Under the pieces are notes generated by a model, which saw only the letters and a program-made list of their open reading frames with translations, was not told the DNA's origin and searched no databases. Positions 26,609-34,562 of a stretch of 42,520 bases of DNA are shown here, piece by piece; position 1 is the first letter of the stretch; every line of letters begins with the position of its first letter. Origin of the DNA: Streptomyces anandii JCM 4720 (GTDB taxonomy: Bacteria; Actinomycetota; Actinomycetes; Streptomycetales; Streptomycetaceae); assembly GCF_014650655.1 (NCBI RefSeq), contig NZ_BMVJ01000001.1, positions 572,150 to 614,669 of the forward strand, given 5' to 3'. The position numbers and the translations under genes are program-made.

Positions 26609-26694
26609 TTCAACAGTTGTCAATGACCTTTCACTCAACGGTTGTTGAGCAGTCACCCGGCACCAAATCTCTACCGAACGGTAAGGCCTAGGCT
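26609..26694 (+). promoter_or_regulatory. pyk promoter with two CAAC/GTTG palindromes
   Basis: The -10 hexamer TAGGCT (26689-26694) ends 6 nt before the pyk ATG, so the message is probably leaderless. Upstream lie two related inverted repeats, TTCAACAGTTGTCAA (26609-26623) and CTCAACGGTTGTTGAG (26634-26649, perfect 6-bp arms). Their centres are about 25 bp apart, and the second lies near position -60. They are candidate operators. This stretch is also distinctly AT-richer than its surroundings. Confidence 0.5.
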
Positions 26695-26700
26695 CATATC

Positions 26701-28137
26701 ATGCGCCGAGCAAAGATCGTTTGTACCCTGGGACCCGCGACCGACACGTACGACCGGATCAAAGCGCTGGTCGACGCCGGAATGGACGTGGCCCGTTTCA
26801 ACCTCAGCCACGGCACCTACGCCGAGCACGAGGCCCGGTACCGGCGCGTCCGCAAGGCCGCCGACGAGACCGGCCGCAGCGTCGGCATGCTCGCCGACCT
26901 TCAGGGCCCGAAGATCCGGCTCGGCCGCTTCCGGGAGGGACCCGTACTCCTTGAACGCGGCGACACCTTCACCATCACCGTCGAAGAGGGCGTGGAGGGC
27001 GACCGCCACATCTGCGGAACCACCTACGCCGGTCTCGCCGAGGACGTCGCCCCGGGCGAACGCGTCCTCGTCGACGACGGCAAGGTCGCCCTCGAGGTCA
27101 CCGCGGTCGACGGCCCGCGCGTGCGGACCAGGGTCGTCGAGGGCGGGGTGATCTCCGACCACAAGGGCATCAACCTCCCCGGCGTCGCCGTGTCCGTGCC
27201 CGCGCTGTCCAAGAAGGACGAGGACGACCTGCGGTGGGCCCTGCACACCGGGTTCGACGTCATCGCGCTGTCCTTCGTGCGCAGCGGCCGCGACGTCCTC
27301 GACGTCCACCGCATCATGGACGACGAGGGCCGGCGCCTCCCCGTCTGGGCGAAGATCGAGAAGCCGCAGGCGGTCGAGGCCCTCGACGACATCGTCGCCG
27401 CCTTCGACGGCATCATGGTCGCCCGCGGGGACCTCGGCGTGGAGATGCCCCTGGAGCAGGTCCCCATCGTCCAGAAGCGCGCGATCAAGCTGGCCAAGCG
27501 CAACGCCAAGCCGGTGATCGTCGCCACCCAGATGCTCGACTCCATGATCGGCAACTCGCGTCCGACGCGCGCGGAGGCCTCGGACGTGGCCAACGCGGTC
27601 ATCGACGGCACGGACGCGGTGACGCTGTCCGGCGAGACGAGCGTGGGCAAGTACCCGGTCGAGACCGTGCGCACCATGTCCAAGATCGTCGCGGCCGCCG
27701 AGGAGGACATCCTCGCCAAGGGCCTCGCCCCGCTGACCGACCGCAACAAGCCCCGCACCCAGGGCGGCGCCGTCGCCCGCGCGGCCGCCGAGATCGGCGA
27801 CTTCCTCGGGGCCAGGTTCCTGGTCGCCTTCACCCAGTCGGGCGACACCGCGCGCCGCCTCTCCCGCTACCGCTCGCCCATCCCGCTCCTGGCCTTCACC
27901 CCCGAACCCGCCACCCGCTCCCAGCTCAGCGCGACCTGGGGCGTGGAGACCTTCCTCGGCCCCCGGGTCAACTCCACGGACGCGATGGTCGCCCAGGTGG
28001 ACGAACTCCTCCTGCGGTACGGCCGCTGCGAGAAGGGCGACGTGGTCGTCATCACGGCGGGCTCCCCTCCCGGTGTGGCCGGCTCGACGAACATGGTCCG
28101 GGTCCACCACATCGGCGAGGACGACAGCCCGAGGTAG
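26701..28137 (+). CDS. pyk: Pyruvate kinase
   Basis: A 478-residue pyruvate kinase, converting phosphoenolpyruvate and ADP to pyruvate and ATP. The N-terminus RRAKIVCTLGPAT, the active-site segment WAKIEKPQAVEALDDI with MVARGDLGVEMP, and KPVIVATQMLDSMIGNSRPTRAEASD (metal, substrate and A-domain signature) are all intact. The C-terminal allosteric domain is complete. Length is normal. The initiation codon follows a -10 hexamer by 6 nt with no ribosome site. Linkage of pyk to a PdtaR-type regulator and polA is also found in mycobacteria. Confidence 0.98.
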   Translation: MRRAKIVCTLGPATDTYDRIKALVDAGMDVARFNLSHGTYAEHEARYRRVRKAADETGRSVGMLADLQGPKIRLGRFREGPVLLERGDTFTITVEEGVEGDRHICGTTYAGLAEDVAPGERVLVDDGKVALEVTAVDGPRVRTRVVEGGVISDHKGINLPGVAVSVPALSKKDEDDLRWALHTGFDVIALSFVRSGRDVLDVHRIMDDEGRRLPVWAKIEKPQAVEALDDIVAAFDGIMVARGDLGVEMPLEQVPIVQKRAIKLAKRNAKPVIVATQMLDSMIGNSRPTRAEASDVANAVIDGTDAVTLSGETSVGKYPVETVRTMSKIVAAAEEDILAKGLAPLTDRNKPRTQGGAVARAAAEIGDFLGARFLVAFTQSGDTARRLSRYRSPIPLLAFTPEPATRSQLSATWGVETFLGPRVNSTDAMVAQVDELLLRYGRCEKGDVVVITAGSPPGVAGSTNMVRVHHIGEDDSPR

Positions 28138-28145
28138 GTCGGCCC

Positions 28146-28926
28146 TCAGTGCTTGGCCCCCACGTGGGCGTCCATCAGGGCCACGGAGGCTTTGCGGGCG
28201 ACGGAGATGTTGTACGGATTGCCGTGCCGGGTGCAGTGGGTCCACCCCACGCCGAGCTGGTCGAGGGTGTCCGTGTAAAGCCGCCGGATGTCGTCGGAGA
28301 CATTGGTGAAGAAGTAGCGGGGATACTCGTACCTCTTGCGCTCGCCGCCGACGAGGCGGGTCGTCCAGTTGGTGATCCGGCAGCCGTCGGAGTGGATCAG
28401 GCCGCGGACGAGATCCCAGGGATACGCGTCGACGATCTCCTGCTGCCAGGACTCGAGCACGATCCGCCGCTCGTGCTTCCGGCCGGGACCGTGCTGGGGG
28501 AAGGAGGCAGGGCCAGTGGCGACTGTAGGACTTGACCTCCACGCAGCCTGTTTTGCGATGCTGCCCGACGGCGGGCTGGGACATCACCTTCCGCATGGCC
28601 TCCGCCGTGGCGGCGATGATGCCGGTCTGCCTGGCGTCGCAATAGATGGACAGATGGTGCTGCTTGGGTTTGGAGACGATGTGCCCGTCACCCAGGTAGA
28701 GGCCCAGCAGGTAGGCGTACGCCGCATGATCGAGATCACCTCCGCTGCACATGGGGCAGTCGTCGGGCTGTTGGTACACCTCGCCTCGCGCTTTGCGGTC
28801 CTCGTATCGCCACCAGCCGATGGTCCCGCGCGGAACGTGGAGCTGCTCGGCGACTGCACGGTTGGGGACGCCTTGCCGCATCAGTGCGACAGCCTGTGCC
28901 CGGATCGAAGGACTGTACTGTTCCAT
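28146..28926 (-). pseudogene. Frameshifted HTH-LAGLIDADG endonuclease-like gene
   Basis: The minus strand encodes a helix-turn-helix start (MEQYSPSIRAQAVALMRQG, then VPRGTIGWW) and a first LAGLIDADG-like motif (YLLGLYLGDGHI). The frame is then lost at about 28496-28507, and a second frame continues with GRKHERRIVLESWQQE and a second motif (LVRGLIHSDGCR) to a stop at 28146. Removing one C, either from the five-C run (28496-28500) or from the CC at 28503-28504, restores one protein of about 259 residues. So this is either a real one-base insertion or a sequencing error. Intact genes of this kind are common in Streptomyces; their activity as homing nucleases or regulators is uncertain. It lies next to tRNA-Leu, same strand. 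Confidence 0.75.
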
Positions 28927-28967
28927 GTCACCACGGTGCGCGACAGGCGGTGACGACACGCAGTGAA

Positions 28968-29001
28968 AAGCGGAGGATCACGCGAACGTGATCCTCCGCT
29001 T
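28968..29001 (-). terminator. Terminator of tRNA-Leu
   Basis: A perfect 15-bp stem (28968-28982 with 28987-29001) closes a CGAA tetraloop on the plus strand and reads as UUCG on the minus strand, followed by a short T run. It lies 9 nt downstream of the tRNA 3' end on the minus strand, a textbook intrinsic terminator. Confidence 0.9.
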
Positions 29002-29009
29002 CAACGGTG

Positions 29010-29092
29010 TGCCGGGTGCGGGATTCGAACCCGCAAGCCCTCACAGGCAGAGGTGTTTGAGACCTCCGTGTATACCGTTCCACCAACCCGGC
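29010..29092 (-). tRNA. tRNA-Leu (anticodon CAA)
   Basis: On the minus strand an 83-nt class II tRNA is complete. The acceptor stem GCCGGGT (29092-29086) pairs with ACCCGGC (29017-29011) and the discriminator is A. The anticodon stem GAGGT/ACCTC holds the loop CTCAAAC, giving anticodon CAA for leucine UUG codons. A variable arm and a GGGTTCGAATCCC T arm follow. CCA is not encoded. Confidence 0.95.
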
Positions 29093-29141
29093 CGGGCACT
29101 GCGGTGAGTGTACCGGGTGAGCCCGGCTGCTCGCCTCTAGG

Positions 29142-29147
29142 TAGGCT
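29142..29147 (+). promoter_or_regulatory. Candidate -10 of the PdtaR-like gene
   Basis: TAGGCT at 29142-29147 lies 46 nt before the GTG start, giving a leader of about 40 nt with the AAGGAG ribosome site. No clear -35 is visible. Confidence 0.35.
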
Positions 29148-29193
29148 GCATAGGCAGCAGTACCTGCCCCGCCCCGGAACAAGGAGCGCCCCC

Positions 29194-29868
29194 GTGACCG
29201 CCGAGTCGCCTCAGCCCGTTGACGTGTCCGATGACGACAAGTCGCATGTGCCTCCGCTGACGACCCGAGTCGTCATCGCGGAGGACGAGGCGTTGATCCG
29301 GCTGGATCTCAAAGAGATGCTGGAGGAGGAGGGGTACTCCGTCGTCGGCGAGGCGGGGGACGGCGAGCGTGCCGTCGAGCTCGCCCGGGAGCACCGGCCC
29401 GACCTCGTCATCCTCGATGTGAAGATGCCGAAGCTCGACGGCATCTCCGCGGCCGAGAAGATCGCCGAGGAGCGGATCGCGCCGGTGCTGATGCTGACCG
29501 CGTTCTCGCAGCGCGACCTGGTGGAGCGGGCGCGGGACGCCGGGGCGATGGCGTATCTGGTGAAGCCGTTCAGCAAGAGCGACGTGGTGCCGGCCATCGA
29601 GATGGCGGTCTCGCGGTTCACGGAGCTCAAGGAGCTGGAGAAGGAGGTCGCGGACCTCTCGCAGCGGCTGGAGACGCGCAAACTGGTGGACCGGGCGAAG
29701 TCCATCCTGCAGACGGAGTACGGGCTGACGGAGCCGGCCGCGTTCCGGTGGATCCAGAAGACGTCGATGGACCGCCGTATGTCGATGCAGCAGGTCGCGG
29801 AGGCCGTCATCCAGGACAGCGAGGAGAAGAAGGCCGCGAAGGGCGGGGGCAAGTCCGACAAGGGCTGA
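29194..29868 (+). CDS. pdtaR: ANTAR-domain response regulator, PdtaR-like
   Basis: A 224-residue two-domain regulator. The receiver domain has the acidic pair in VVIAEDEALIRLDLKEML, phospho-acceptor Asp75 in LVILDVKMPKLDG, and the conserved Thr and Lys in MLTAF and LVKPF. A coiled linker leads to an ANTAR domain (about 150-205: LVDRAKSILQTEYGLTEPAAFRWIQKTSMDRRMSMQQVAEAV). ANTAR domains bind paired hexanucleotide-loop hairpins in RNA and stop transcription termination. PdtaR (Rv1626) works with the PdtaS kinase, which is not in this window. The GTG is preceded by AAGGAG at 29181-29186. The C-terminal tail is Lys/Gly-rich. Confidence 0.93.
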   Translation: MTAESPQPVDVSDDDKSHVPPLTTRVVIAEDEALIRLDLKEMLEEEGYSVVGEAGDGERAVELAREHRPDLVILDVKMPKLDGISAAEKIAEERIAPVLMLTAFSQRDLVERARDAGAMAYLVKPFSKSDVVPAIEMAVSRFTELKELEKEVADLSQRLETRKLVDRAKSILQTEYGLTEPAAFRWIQKTSMDRRMSMQQVAEAVIQDSEEKKAAKGGGKSDKG

Positions 29869-29888
29869 CCGCCGGCCGCCGGCACATG

Positions 29889-29926
29889 CGTGAGGGCCCG
29901 CACCCCCGGGGGTGCGGGCCCTCACG
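29889..29926. terminator. Bidirectional terminator, 38-bp perfect palindrome
   Basis: CGTGAGGGCCCGCACCCCC (29889-29907) is followed directly by its exact reverse complement (29908-29926), with no unpaired loop bases in the sequence. It lies between the stops of the convergent pdtaR and livF genes and should end transcription from both sides. Confidence 0.88.
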
Positions 29927-29946
29927 TGTGGTGCCTCGCCGGTCCT

Positions 29947-30663
29947 CTAGTCCTCGCCGAGGTAGGCCTTGCGGACGGACTCGTCGTGCAGCAGGTCCTG
30001 CCCGGTGCCGGAGAGGACGATGTTGCCGACCTCCATCACATGGCCGTGGTCGGCCAGGGACAGGGCCGCCTGGGCGTTCTGCTCGACCAGCAGGATGGTG
30101 GTGCCCTGCGACTTCAGCTCCGCGATGGTGGCCATGATCTTCTGCATCATGATCGGGGAGAGGCCCATCGAGGGCTCGTCGAGCATGAGCAGTTTCGGCT
30201 GGGACATCAGGGCGCGGCCCATGGCGAGCATCTGCTGCTCACCGCCGGAGAGGGTGCCGGCCGCCTGCTTCCGCCGTTCGCCGAGGATGGGGAAGAGGTC
30301 GTAGGCGCGCTGGATGTCCTTCTCGATGCCGTCCCTGTCCTTGCGGAGGAAGGCGCCGAGGCGGAGGTTGTCCTCGATCGTCATGCGGGGGAAGATGTGC
30401 CGCCCCTCGGGGGAGTGCGCGAGGCCGAGGGAGACGATCTGGTGGGCGGGGATCTTCTTCAGGGACTTGCCGTCGAACTTGATCTGTCCGCCGACCGGCT
30501 TGAGGAGGCCGGACAGGGTGCGCAGGGTGGTGGTCTTCCCGGCGCCGTTGGTGCCGATGAGGGTGACGACCTCGCCGGCGTCCACCTTGAAGGAGATGCC
30601 CTTGACGGCTTCGATCTTGCCGTAGGCGACGCGGAGGTCCTCGACCTCGAGCAGTGCGGTCAT
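29947..30663 (-). CDS. livF: Branched-chain amino-acid ABC transporter ATPase LivF
   Basis: A 238-residue ATPase of the LivF type. Walker A is GTNGAGKTT (37-45), the Q-loop segment is LAHSPEGRHIFPRMTIEDNL, the signature is LSGGEQQ and Walker B is LLMLDEPSMGLSP. It powers uptake of leucine, isoleucine, valine or related amides together with LivG, LivM, LivH and the binding protein. It is last in the operon and overlaps livG by four bases (ATGA). A 38-bp palindromic terminator follows. Confidence 0.96.
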   Translation of the reverse strand: MTALLEVEDLRVAYGKIEAVKGISFKVDAGEVVTLIGTNGAGKTTTLRTLSGLLKPVGGQIKFDGKSLKKIPAHQIVSLGLAHSPEGRHIFPRMTIEDNLRLGAFLRKDRDGIEKDIQRAYDLFPILGERRKQAAGTLSGGEQQMLAMGRALMSQPKLLMLDEPSMGLSPIMMQKIMATIAELKSQGTTILLVEQNAQAALSLADHGHVMEVGNIVLSGTGQDLLHDESVRKAYLGED

Positions 30664-31667
30664 CGGTCGTTCTCCTTGCCGGGCGCGGCGTCCGTCGTGG
30701 TGTCGGCGTCCGCCGGGGCGCCGGCTTCGGCCTCGGCCGCCGCGGTCCCGGCGTCCGCCGTCGTGGCGTCGGCGTCGGATGCCGTGGCCTCGGCGTCCGC
30801 CGCTGAGGCCTCCGCCTGGGCGACCTCGGCCGCCTCCTCGTCGCCGGGCGCGCCCTCGAAGGGCTCGCCGAGGTAGGCGGCGACGACGCGCTCGTCGCCC
30901 TGGACGGTGGCGCTGTCGCCCTCGATGAGCTTCTCGCCCTGGACGAGGACGGCGACGCGGTCGCAGAGGTTGAAGATGAACCGCATGTCGTGCTCGATGA
31001 CCAGGACCGCGATGCCCATGTCCCGGATGGCGAAGACGAGTTCCTCGGTGGCGCGCGTCTCCTGCGGGTTCATGCCGGCGGTGGGCTCGTCCAGGAGGAG
31101 GAGCCCGGGTTCGCTGGCGAGGGCGCGGGCGATCTCGAGCTTGCGCTGCTCGCCGTAGGGCAGGTTGCGGGCGAGGTGCTCGGCCTTGCTGTCCAGGCCG
31201 ACGAACTCCAGGAGCTCCATGGCCCGCTTCCGGGAGGCGGCCTCGGCCTTGTGGAAGCCGGGCCCGCGCAGGACGGCCGACCAGAAGCCCTCCTTGGTGC
31301 GGGTGTGCCGGCCCACGAGGACGTTCTCCAGGACGGTCATGTTGGCGAAGAGCCGGATGTTCTGGAAGGTGCGGGCGATGCCGGCCGCGGTGACCTTGAA
31401 GGACTTGGGCGGCAGGACGTTGCCCTTGTAGCGGACCTCGCCCTCGGTGGGTACGTAGAGGCCGGTCAGGCAGTTGAAGAAGGTCGTCTTGCCGGCGCCG
31501 TTGGGTCCGATGAGGCCGACGATCTCGCCGCTGTTGACCGTGAGGTCGACCCCGCGTACGGCGGTGAGTCCGCCGAAGCGCATGGTGACGCCGCGGGCGT
31601 CGAGGACGGTCTGGCCGGGGACGCTGGCGCCCGGGGCGGTGTCCTTGGTGGTGGTTTCGGTGCTCAT
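30660..31667 (-). CDS. livG: Branched-chain amino-acid ABC transporter ATPase LivG with acidic Ala-rich tail
   Basis: A 335-residue ATPase with Walker A GPNGAGKTT (54-62), RTFQNIRLFANMTVLENVLVG typical of LivG, and Walker B LLLLDEPTAGMNP. The signature region reads LPYGEQRKLEIARAL, with Tyr in place of the usual Ser, as is common in LivG. Residues 273-335 form a low-complexity tail of Ala, Glu, Asp and Thr that ordinary LivG proteins of about 255 residues lack; it is probably unstructured. It begins 7 nt after livM. Confidence 0.95.
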   Translation of the reverse strand: MSTETTTKDTAPGASVPGQTVLDARGVTMRFGGLTAVRGVDLTVNSGEIVGLIGPNGAGKTTFFNCLTGLYVPTEGEVRYKGNVLPPKSFKVTAAGIARTFQNIRLFANMTVLENVLVGRHTRTKEGFWSAVLRGPGFHKAEAASRKRAMELLEFVGLDSKAEHLARNLPYGEQRKLEIARALASEPGLLLLDEPTAGMNPQETRATEELVFAIRDMGIAVLVIEHDMRFIFNLCDRVAVLVQGEKLIEGDSATVQGDERVVAAYLGEPFEGAPGDEEAAEVAQAEASAADAEATASDADATTADAGTAAAEAEAGAPADADTTTDAAPGKENDR

Positions 31668-31674
31668 GGTGGTG

Positions 31675-33513
31675 TCAGGCCCCTGTCTTGCCGAGGACTG
31701 CGGGCGCTTCGGCCTCTTCGTGGAATTCGAGCTGGCGGCGCCGGTTGGGGATGAGGCCCTCGGGGCGGAACCGCATGAGGAGGATGAGCGCGACGCCGAA
31801 GGCGAAGAGCTGGTAGTCGCCGAGGAACTGGAGCTTGTTGGGGATGAGGAAGAGCAGCGCGGCGCCGATGAGCGGGCCGGCGATGGTGCCCATGCCGCCG
31901 AGGACGACCGCGGCGAGCAGGAAGGCGGAGTTGGGCGGGATGGGCCCGGCGAAGAGGTACTGCTCGGGGGTGACGGTGTAGGTCACGTGGGCCTGGACGG
32001 TGCCGGCGAGGCCGGCGAGCGAGGCGCCGACCGCGAAGGCGATCAGCTTGACGCGGAAGCCGTTGATGCCCATGGCGAGCGCGGCGGTCTCGTCCTCGCG
32101 GATGGCGACCCAGGCGCGCCCGATGCGGGAGTTGCCGCTGCGCCGGAAGACCAGGACGACCACGGCCGTGATGATGAGCATCAGGAAGAAGTAGTTGGCG
32201 AAGCGTCCGATGGAGAACCCGGCGATGTCGTGGACGGCGCCGAAGTCGAACCCGAGGATGTCCAGGTTCGGGATGGACGCGACACCGTTGGAGCCGTTGG
32301 TGAGGTCGGGTCCGCTGGTGCCGTCCAGGTTGTTGGCGGTGATGCGGAAGATCTCTCCGAAGCCCAGGGTGACGATGGCGAGGTAGTCGCCGCGCAGGCG
32401 GAGGGTGGGCGCGCCGATGAGGACGCCGAAGACCAGCGAGGCGAGCGCGCCGATGATGACGGCGGCCCAGAAGGGGAAGTGCACGTGGAACGGCGAGTTG
32501 GGGGAGCCGCTGACGAGTGAGGCGGCGTAGGCGCCGACGCCGAGGAAGGCGACGTAACCGAGGTCGAGCAGACCCGCGAGGCCGACCACGATGTTCAGGC
32601 CCAGGGCGACCGTGGCGAAGATCAGGATGTAGACGCCGAGGGTGGCGTACTGGTCGTCGGTCTGGGTGAAGGGGAAGAGCGCCGCCGCGATGAAGGCGCC
32701 GAACACGGTGATGTTCTGGTGCCGCGCGGTGATCTGGGAGACATGGGCGATCAGGCCGGCCTTGTTGAGGGCGGCGAAGCCGAGGCCGGCGAGGATCAGG
32801 AAGCCCACGAAGAGTTCGTCGTACTCGGTGCCGATGCCGTAGGTGAAGACGGTCAGGCCCAGCGCGAGCGCGGCGACGATGATGAGGATCTCGGCGTAGG
32901 AGGGCAGCTTGCCTACGGGCCTCGGGCTCTCGGCGGCGAAGGCGGCCTTGGTGGTGTTCCAGCCCTGTCCGAGGCTGTGCCGGAAGTTCTCCCAGGCGGT
33001 GCTGTCGGGGTCGATCGGGTCGGGCTCGGGCCGCTCGAAGGGGAGCGCGAGCGCGCCGACGAGAGCGGCCAGCGAGGTCACCGCGACGACGTAGCCGCCG
33101 GGTTCGAGGTTGACGACGCCACCGAGCTCCACGCTGATGGAGATCACCGTGTACCAGGCGGTGGCGAAGGTGGCCAGCGCGGCGAACTTGACGGCCGCGT
33201 CGCCGCCGGCCGGGACCAGCCAGCCGAGCGCCTTCACGTCGTAGGTGGCGAGGGTCAGCAGCGTGGTCAGTACGGCGCCGATGAGGACGAGGACCTGAAG
33301 GCCGCCCGGGTAGCCGTAGACGGTGAGGTCGCCGGGGAACTCGGAGGTCCAGGTCCAGGCGAGGAACGTGGCGACGATCGTGAGGACGCTGCCGCCGGCG
33401 GCGAGGGCGCGCCCGGCCGCCGCGGGGATGCCGAACAGGCCGGAGGACGAGGCGCCGGTGGAGGGGGCGCTCGGGGTCTCGGGGGTTTCGGGTGCGGTGG
33501 TCTGTGTGGTCAT
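31675..33513 (-). CDS. livM: Branched-chain amino-acid ABC transporter permease LivM, N-terminally extended
   Basis: A 612-residue membrane protein. The C-terminal half (from about 289: YATLGVYILIFATVALGLNIVVGLAGLLDLG) is a normal LivM permease, including the GVGAYAAS and RAWVAIREDETAALAMGIN coupling segment. The first 288 residues hold about seven more hydrophobic segments (for example 36-54, 72-90, 108-128, 140-158, 207-226, 234-250, 269-283) separated by a charged linker (159-206). I chose the ATG at 33513; a GTG at 33522 would overlap the livH stop and add three residues. Confidence 0.92.
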   Translation of the reverse strand: MTTQTTAPETPETPSAPSTGASSSGLFGIPAAAGRALAAGGSVLTIVATFLAWTWTSEFPGDLTVYGYPGGLQVLVLIGAVLTTLLTLATYDVKALGWLVPAGGDAAVKFAALATFATAWYTVISISVELGGVVNLEPGGYVVAVTSLAALVGALALPFERPEPDPIDPDSTAWENFRHSLGQGWNTTKAAFAAESPRPVGKLPSYAEILIIVAALALGLTVFTYGIGTEYDELFVGFLILAGLGFAALNKAGLIAHVSQITARHQNITVFGAFIAAALFPFTQTDDQYATLGVYILIFATVALGLNIVVGLAGLLDLGYVAFLGVGAYAASLVSGSPNSPFHVHFPFWAAVIIGALASLVFGVLIGAPTLRLRGDYLAIVTLGFGEIFRITANNLDGTSGPDLTNGSNGVASIPNLDILGFDFGAVHDIAGFSIGRFANYFFLMLIITAVVVLVFRRSGNSRIGRAWVAIREDETAALAMGINGFRVKLIAFAVGASLAGLAGTVQAHVTYTVTPEQYLFAGPIPPNSAFLLAAVVLGGMGTIAGPLIGAALLFLIPNKLQFLGDYQLFAFGVALILLMRFRPEGLIPNRRRQLEFHEEAEAPAVLGKTGA

Positions 33514-33518
33514 CGGTG

Positions 33519-34451
33519 TCACGCCCTGTCCGCCACGCGCTCGCCGAGCAGACCCTGTGGCCTGAACAGCAGTACGAGGATGAGGAGTACGAACGCCCAG
33601 ACGTCTGCCCAGGACTGGCTGCCGAACTTGTCCATGCCGGGGATGTCGGAGATGTAGGCGGTGGCCAGGGTCTCGGCGATGCCGAGGACGATGCCGCCGA
33701 TCATGGCTCCGTAGATGTTGCCGATACCGCCGAGCACGGCCGCGGTGAAGGCCTTCAGTCCGAGGATGAAGCCCATGCGGAAGTCGATCTGGCCGTACTT
33801 GAGGCCGTAGGCGACACCGCCGACGGCGGCGAAGGCGGCGCCGAGGGCGAAGGCGACCACGATGATGCGGTCGGTGTTGACGCCCATGAGCTTGGCGGTG
33901 TCCGGGTCCTGGGCGGTGGCCTGCATGCCGCGTCCGGTTCGGGTCTTCATGACGAAGTACGCGAGGACGGCCATGCTGATGGGCGCGGCGGCGAGGAGGA
34001 AGATGTCGCCGGTCTGGATGGTGACGTTGCCGATGTGGAAGGGGCCGCCGGGGATCTGCGGGAACGTGCGCGCGGACTTGGCCTCGGGGTACCAGGCCCA
34101 GACCGCCTGCTGCAGCGCGAGGGAGAGACCGATGGCGGTGATGAGCGGCGCGAGGCGCGGCGCGGTGCGCAGCGGACGGTAGGCGAACCGTTCCGCCCCC
34201 ACGGCGACGAGTACGGCGACGATGATGGCGCCGATCAGCATGAGGGGGAGGGCCACCCACATGGAGGTGCCACCGGGCAGGATGTAGACGTAGACCGTGA
34301 GCGCGCCGAAGGCGCCGGTCATGAAGATCTCGCCGTGGGCGAAGTTGATGAGCTGGACGATGCCGTAGACCATTGTGTAGCCGATGGCGACCAGCCCGTA
34401 CATGGATCCTAGTAGCAGGCCGTTGACCAGCTGCTGCGGCAGTTCGTTCAC
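33519..34451 (-). CDS. livH: Branched-chain amino-acid ABC transporter permease LivH
   Basis: A 310-residue integral membrane permease of the LivH family with about eight hydrophobic segments. Family segments are QQLVNGLLLGSMYGLVAIGYTMVYGI, LINFAHGEIFMTGAF, and the coupling segment TRTGRGMQATAQDPDTAKLMGVN. The C-terminus ends LLFRPQGLLGERVADRA as expected. The GTG start is preceded by GGAGG at 7 nt on the minus strand. Only 5 nt separate it from the livM ATG. Confidence 0.96.
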   Translation of the reverse strand: MNELPQQLVNGLLLGSMYGLVAIGYTMVYGIVQLINFAHGEIFMTGAFGALTVYVYILPGGTSMWVALPLMLIGAIIVAVLVAVGAERFAYRPLRTAPRLAPLITAIGLSLALQQAVWAWYPEAKSARTFPQIPGGPFHIGNVTIQTGDIFLLAAAPISMAVLAYFVMKTRTGRGMQATAQDPDTAKLMGVNTDRIIVVAFALGAAFAAVGGVAYGLKYGQIDFRMGFILGLKAFTAAVLGGIGNIYGAMIGGIVLGIAETLATAYISDIPGMDKFGSQSWADVWAFVLLILVLLFRPQGLLGERVADRA

Positions 34452-34505
34452 CGCATGTCCTCCGAGACTTTCGGAAACGTTCGACGGATGTGACCGGATG
34501 CGAGT

Positions 34506-34541
34506 CCGCGCGGGGCGCCAGTGGTTCAGCGCCCCGCGCGG
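34506..34541 (-). terminator. Hairpin between livK and livH (possible attenuator)
   Basis: CCGCGCGGGGCGC (34506-34518) pairs perfectly with GCGCCCCGCGCGG (34529-34541) around a 10-nt loop. It follows the livK stop by about 21 nt and lies before the permease genes in the same direction. It could partly end or stabilise the transcript so that more binding protein than permease is made. Confidence 0.65.
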
Positions 34542-34562
34542 CCTGTGGTGGTGCGGGAGGGG

